DNA of 64,000 bases, taken from Seminavis robusta (lineage: Eukaryota > Bacillariophyta > Bacillariophyceae > Naviculales > Naviculaceae). How positions within the stretch are numbered: the first letter of the stretch is position 1; each line of letters starts with the position of its first letter. Position numbers and translations under genes: made by a program. Positions 60,122 through 64,000 of the stretch are shown here, in pieces. The DNA lies in the NCBI GenBank assembly GCA_903772945.1, contig CAICTM010000129.1:46297-110296 (forward strand). The letters run 5' to 3'. The notes beneath the pieces were generated by a model. That model worked only from the letters and a program-made list of their open reading frames with translations, made no database searches and was not told the DNA's origin.

Positions 60122-61238
60122 ATGGACGCCAAACGAACGGAACGCCTGGGGTTGACGCCCCTCGGACGAGGGATGTGGCCTCTGCGTTATCGAGTAGATG
60201 CCATCCCTCTCTTTGTTGGTTTGTCATGTCTTGCCGCGAACTCCTACATCCTTCTGCAATGGCCACTGCTGTCTATTGGAGACCGGATCCTTTCTTTGTT
60301 GGTCATGGGCATTGTCTTGAGAATGATCAATGTCATCCATCACAACCACATTCATGTCCCCGTCTTCCAAAGCGACGTGCTCAATTGGCTTCTGAACATT
60401 GGATTCGGAATGGTCGATGCGATTGCCCCCCTTACCTTTCGAATCAAACATTGCAAAAACCACCATTCATACCATCACGCACCTGAAGACTGGAACAGTC
60501 CCTACATCTTTGAGGGGGGCTCGTTCCCAGATAAGCCCGTTCATCCTCTGTATTATCTATTCACCTTCGAGATCATGGCACAAGCTAATTCACTCATTGA
60601 ATGTACCAAGATGGGACCAAAAGTTCTTGGACGCCTCATCGTTGAGCAGTATCTTTGGACGTATGGGCACGGCTTTGTCCTGTATGGATTGGGCTACATT
60701 GACTTTGTGCCGATGCTTCTTATCCTTTTCAGCCACCGACTGTCAGCTGTGGTTCTGGCGTTTGCCAACATCATTCATCACGGCGGGCGCAACGGACGAG
60801 ACCGGAATGACATTGCCAACACTGATTTGAGTTTGAGTGGCACTGCCATTCACTTCAATGTTGGCTATCACGCCGCCCATCACTTGGACGCAAGAGTTCA
60901 CTGGGCCCAGCTACCAGAGTATCATGAAAAAGTGAGTTGCTGCTTGAGTTGTAGCTAGCTTTGGATTTGGTGTTTGACCATGCACGTGCTCTAACATGCA
61001 TGCCCTTCCTTCTCCCTTTTTCAACAAACAGTTTGTCGTCCCCAATTATCCAAAGGCCATCCACGGAGATGAAACATCCAAGAACCGACGACTCTATCTG
61101 CAGTTGTTTGAGGATTACCATCTAATGTCTGTGTGTGTCTGGTTCTTGGCCAAAGCAATTAACTGGTGCACCTATGCTAGTAGAGTTGATGGCTTTGAGT
61201 TTGCTGCAAATGCTTCCGCTGCTGGTCTTGAACTGTAA
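60122..61238 (+). CDS. Membrane fatty-acid desaturase-like protein
   Basis: Two exons, 60122-60931 and 61032-61238, phase 0, 338 aa. Hydrophobic helices occur at about 27-47 and 57-75, with more at about 185-215. The three histidine clusters of the membrane di-iron family are present: VIHHNHIHVP, IKHCKNHHSYHHAPED and YHAAHHLDARVHW. The first is HxxxH-like, the second HxxxHH/HxxHH and the third HxxHH. The family inserts double bonds or hydroxyls into acyl chains, at the ER when no plastid signal is present, as here. There is no cytochrome b5 domain, and it is shorter than front-end desaturases. The substrate and regiospecificity are unknown. Confidence 0.85.
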
Positions 61239-61537
61239 AGATGTGTGTTTATTATATGTCCTATGCATGGTTTCTGCATGAGTCCAAGGCTTCGTGGGCT
61301 GGTGTTGCGATGTCGATGTACCTGGTACCAGGTAGCAAGCCTACACTAGAAGTAGTAATCAAACTAAATTCCCTCTCCTTGGCGACAAAATTTTAGTCGG
61401 AAACTCCTCTTCCATCAGCGACAAGCGATGCTGCTACTAGTACTGTGGTAAACAGTGGTTGACAATGGTGGTACCGGTACCGTAAGGCGTAAGGAAGACA
61501 GTGGAGAACAGGGGTAACAGCGGTAAAGATCACTACT
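61239..61537. other. Intergenic, no gene seen
   Basis: 3' flank of the desaturase, with TACCAGGTACC-like words near 61320-61335 and 61470-61485. Confidence 0.5.
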
Positions 61538-62283
61538 ACAGACAACACAGTTATACTTTAAGGGAATCAGACATCTCTCTAAAGTATCAATGCTAACAAA
61601 ACAGAATTGCTCATTCTGTAAAGTTGAAATGTGCAAACAAAACTCCAAAATCTTGAAAAGCATACATGAATTACTAGCTAGTAGTAGCTATCAATCTATC
61701 TAATCTTCCAATGCATCCTTATGCATTTCCTCTTCATCTTCAGTTTCCAATTCCTCCTCTTGTTCCTTTGCTTCTGCTGTATCCTGAGCTTGCTCCTCCT
61801 CACTGTCACTGCTCTCAGAGTCATGGTACAAAAGGAGCTCATTGAGCTGTTCCCGAGAATGCTTATTGATCTTTCTGGTACGGCCCTCTGGTTTTTTGGG
61901 ATTGATGTACCGAACATAGACGTCGTCTCTTTTGTTCTTCATGCTTAGCTCGATCATCGGCAGTCAGGCTGTTGTAGAGCTCTTGCTGCTTCTCTATAGC
62001 TTTGAATAACGACATGGATGGTATGATGATAGCTAAGGAAGGGATAACGATGGCCGCGAGGATATGGCTGTGCTTGGAGTATGGCTGTGCTTGTCTGCTG
62101 TATGCTACAGTTAGGCACAATGTATGGATCCACTTTAAAGAATTTGGGTCTGTTTAAAATATAAATGTGCATATAGAAATAGAAACCCGGATTCTATAAT
62201 GTTAGAGTGTAGAAAATGAAACACCCAACTCCTTTAAAGTACCGTGTTGGCAAAACGCTTTAAAGTATAATTGTGTTGTCTGT
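61538..62283. mobile_element. Small element with about 24-bp terminal inverted repeats
   Basis: The left end (61538-61561) reads acagacaacacagttatact and then ttaa. The reverse complement of the right end (62260-62283) is the same with one mismatch. The 746-bp interior is AT-rich and holds one small minus-strand frame. No transposase is present, so it looks like a non-autonomous DNA element. Its right end is 56 bp upstream of the ATG at 62340. A target-site duplication was not evident. Confidence 0.7.
61700..61957 (-). CDS. Small charged ORF inside the TIR element
   Basis: 85 aa. A basic N-terminal half (MKNKRDDVYVRYINPKKPEG, RTRKINKHSREQ) is followed by an acidic Ser/Glu tail (SESSDSEEEQ, EEELETEDEEEMH). 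An upstream frame from 62015 (MSLFKAIEKQQELYNSL) runs into it one base out of phase, so the original protein may have been longer and is now frameshifted. Family not recognised. Confidence 0.4.
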   Translation of the reverse strand: MIELSMKNKRDDVYVRYINPKKPEGRTRKINKHSREQLNELLLYHDSESSDSEEEQAQDTAEAKEQEEELETEDEEEMHKDALED

Positions 62284-62339
62284 ATTAAATAGTACATGAG
62301 ATGGTAAAAACTTTATAATAGAAAGCCTTTTAAAGGGTT

Positions 62340-63377
62340 ATGGATTCAAAACGAAGCGGACATAAAGCCAGCGAGAGTTCTCTCGGAATTCCAACCTTTA
62401 CTTATTATCATACCGTGAGCTCTTATATGGAACTGACTGATCGAGAACGACAATGGGCTCTGGCCATCATGGAAGCCATTGAGAGCGACACCAAGTTGGA
62501 CAGTGTTTCCGACTTTGAAGTGGCACAATTGGCATTGGTGGACCATGACAATCGAGAGCAAGCGCTGGAACGAGTCCGCCATTTCCAAATCTTTCGAGAA
62601 GAATACAAGTTACGAAATACAGTCCAAGAAGGAAAACGAATCTCTAGTGATTTTGTGCGACAACATCCCCTGGTGGTCTTGTCGGTGAGCTTTAATCCAG
62701 ATGAAGGCAACTATGTCATGGTCGCCGACATTGCCAATCTCTATGATAAGGATGTCCAGCCCGATTATCTTACTCTAATGGGATGGGTCTACTATAGTGG
62801 GCACATCTTGTCTCCTGACTTCATGGCCATACGGAAAGGCATCTATTTCGTGCTGGAAACTATGGGCTACGACTGGCATAACCTGACGATGAAGACGCGA
62901 CGTAAGTTGTGGACCGAATGCGGGAGCCATTACCCCTATAATGTGTGGCAAGTCAAATACTTTCACATGGGGCTCTTTGCTTCCTTGGCAGCATCGCTCA
63001 TTAAAAAATTCTTGCCCGAAGAAATCTCCAACAAAGTGCAAGTGGGATGCCAATTTGAAGGTCGACTCGACACAGTCTATGTGGTACCCACCCAAGAAAT
63101 TACCAATCAACGTCTAATTGAAAGAGTTGATGCTTGTCTGGAAAGACAATATGAAAATATATTCAAAACTTTCGACTGTGATGATGTTTACATGAAGCAT
63201 AGATTCTTGCCATTATCTCTCCTGGTTAGTAGGGACAGAACAAGTTTCGAGCACAAATTTCTGATGGCAACTTGTTGGTTATGTAGCACGAGCCGCTGCA
63301 TTCTGTTCTTCTTGTCCTGCTGGATGCTATCGAGAGGATTGGTGTGGCCGGTTTTTTCCCGCAGACTATGTGTCTGA
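62340..63377 (+). CDS. CRAL-TRIO (Sec14)-like lipid-binding protein
   Basis: A 345-aa open frame. The N-terminal helical part (about 25-90: MELTDRERQWALAIMEAIES ...) resembles the CRAL-TRIO N-domain. Residues about 105-255 follow the Sec14 order: VMVADIANLYDKD strand, GIYFVLETMGYDWHNL, the YPYNVWQVKYFHMGLFASLA segment (matching the YP..i..v...N.P..f pattern) and IKKFLPEEISNKVQVGC (the IKPFL...KI pattern). The family binds phosphoinositides, tocopherols or other lipids. The last 60 residues (from about 285) are Cys/Phe-rich and look like read-through of an intron or a decayed end, so the true C-terminus is uncertain. Confidence 0.7.
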   Translation: MDSKRSGHKASESSLGIPTFTYYHTVSSYMELTDRERQWALAIMEAIESDTKLDSVSDFEVAQLALVDHDNREQALERVRHFQIFREEYKLRNTVQEGKRISSDFVRQHPLVVLSVSFNPDEGNYVMVADIANLYDKDVQPDYLTLMGWVYYSGHILSPDFMAIRKGIYFVLETMGYDWHNLTMKTRRKLWTECGSHYPYNVWQVKYFHMGLFASLAASLIKKFLPEEISNKVQVGCQFEGRLDTVYVVPTQEITNQRLIERVDACLERQYENIFKTFDCDDVYMKHRFLPLSLLVSRDRTSFEHKFLMATCWLCSTSRCILFFLSCWMLSRGLVWPVFSRRLCV

Positions 63378-63875
63378 CATTCAGGTCATCGAAGGATGGA
63401 TCCTTTCTAATTGGTCTCTTTGTTCAACGGGCAAAACTTATTTTCATGGTCAGCTTGGTCGGTTCCGACCATCAGGCTAGCTAGCATGCGTACCTTCTTC
63501 ATGCTTCCGTAGCGTCACGGCAATGAACCTCGAATGCTGCGAGCACCACTATAGAAGTCATGAGTTTGTGGGCGAGGTGCACAAGATTGCTTCAGCTACT
63601 AGGTATTACCTCGGCAGTCTATCTGCCTGAGCCCTCTACCCCTTTTTTGGTATTTCCTATTTCCTATTTCCTATTTCCTGTTCCGGTGAAGCTAAAATAT
63701 AGGGATAGAGATAGGTGTAAGCCAACAAAACTGGAAATTGAAGGTTTAACAAGTTTAAGGGTAGGAATAAAATTATGATTATTCAAGGTTAGTGCACTCA
63801 TCACAATAAGCCAGCAGAAGCTGCAAAGGTTACAGTTACATAAGGGAATGACAGCTGTAAAGTTATGGTTATCGG

Positions 63876-63908
63876 GCGACAACACACGACGAAGTCGGGT
63901 GTTGTCGC
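63876..63908. repeat. 15-bp-stem hairpin, copy 1
   Basis: gcgacaacacacgac pairs with gtcgggtgttgtcgc (one mismatch) around a gaa loop. Confidence 0.85.
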
Positions 63909-63960
63909 CAGGGCTAGCCTTTAGAAATAAAAAGAAGATTACAATGAGGGAATAATACTG

Positions 63961-63996
63961 GGCGGCAACACACGACGAAGTCGGGTGTTGTCGCCA
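63961..63996. repeat. Hairpin, copy 2
   Basis: The same hairpin core, with one base changed in the left arm (gcggcaacac), followed by the same ccagggc. Confidence 0.85.
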
Positions 63997-64000
63997 GGGC

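Larger units (their letters stand above)
63378..64000. other. Intergenic to window end with repeats
   Basis: Contains a tatttcc tandem (63653-63678), AT-rich sequence and two copies of a strong hairpin (63876-63908 and 63961-63996). Probably the edge of a repeat element that continues beyond the window. Confidence 0.5.

Overview
The window is nuclear DNA of a photosynthetic eukaryote, most likely a pennate diatom. Genes have short GT-AG introns (about 65-220 nt) and monocistronic spacing. There are two probable bipartite plastid-targeted proteins (a DUF1499-like lumen protein and a pheophytinase-like hydrolase), two MYND-finger proteins and a leucine-rich-repeat pseudogene of a type common in diatoms. 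Intergenic DNA is rich in GGTACC, ACCGGT and GCTAGC words. A Seminavis-like species is a guess from style, not from a search.

Layout. 0-6 kb: an ARF GTPase pseudogene with a duplicated fragment, two divergent unknown genes and a short-chain dehydrogenase between two 86-bp direct repeats. 6-22 kb: MYND-ankyrin protein, a seven-exon glycosyltransferase, a second MYND protein, a membrane SDR, a basic protein with internal repeats, and poly(A) polymerase with a long C-terminal extension. 22-28 kb: a large DDE-type transposon with a 1.2-kaa transposase and a convergent second ORF, followed by degenerate repeats. 28-35 kb: one twelve-exon minus-strand gene encoding a membrane protein with two extracellular Cache-type sensor regions, TPR-like helices and a C-terminal von Willebrand A domain. 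35-41 kb: a beta-helix protein, an LRR pseudogene and a BT1-family transporter. 41-48 kb: two tandem paralogs of an unrecognised family (conserved N-domain plus Ser/Arg-rich tail) flanking mitochondrial acyl carrier protein. 48-57 kb: plastid lumen protein, Rab GTPase, SGNH hydrolase, a helical protein, a SHOCT protein, a CDK10/11-like kinase and a pheophytinase-like hydrolase. 57-64 kb: decayed repeats, a single-pass membrane protein, a desaturase, a 746-bp element with terminal inverted repeats, a CRAL-TRIO-like protein and a repeated hairpin at the window edge.

The genes do not form one pathway, as expected for a eukaryotic chromosome. The most unusual items are the tandem-Cache/TPR/VWA receptor-like protein, the paralog pair at 41-47 kb and the transposon. 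All splice models were derived by hand from GT/AG sites, frame continuity and family expectation, and no transcript data were available.
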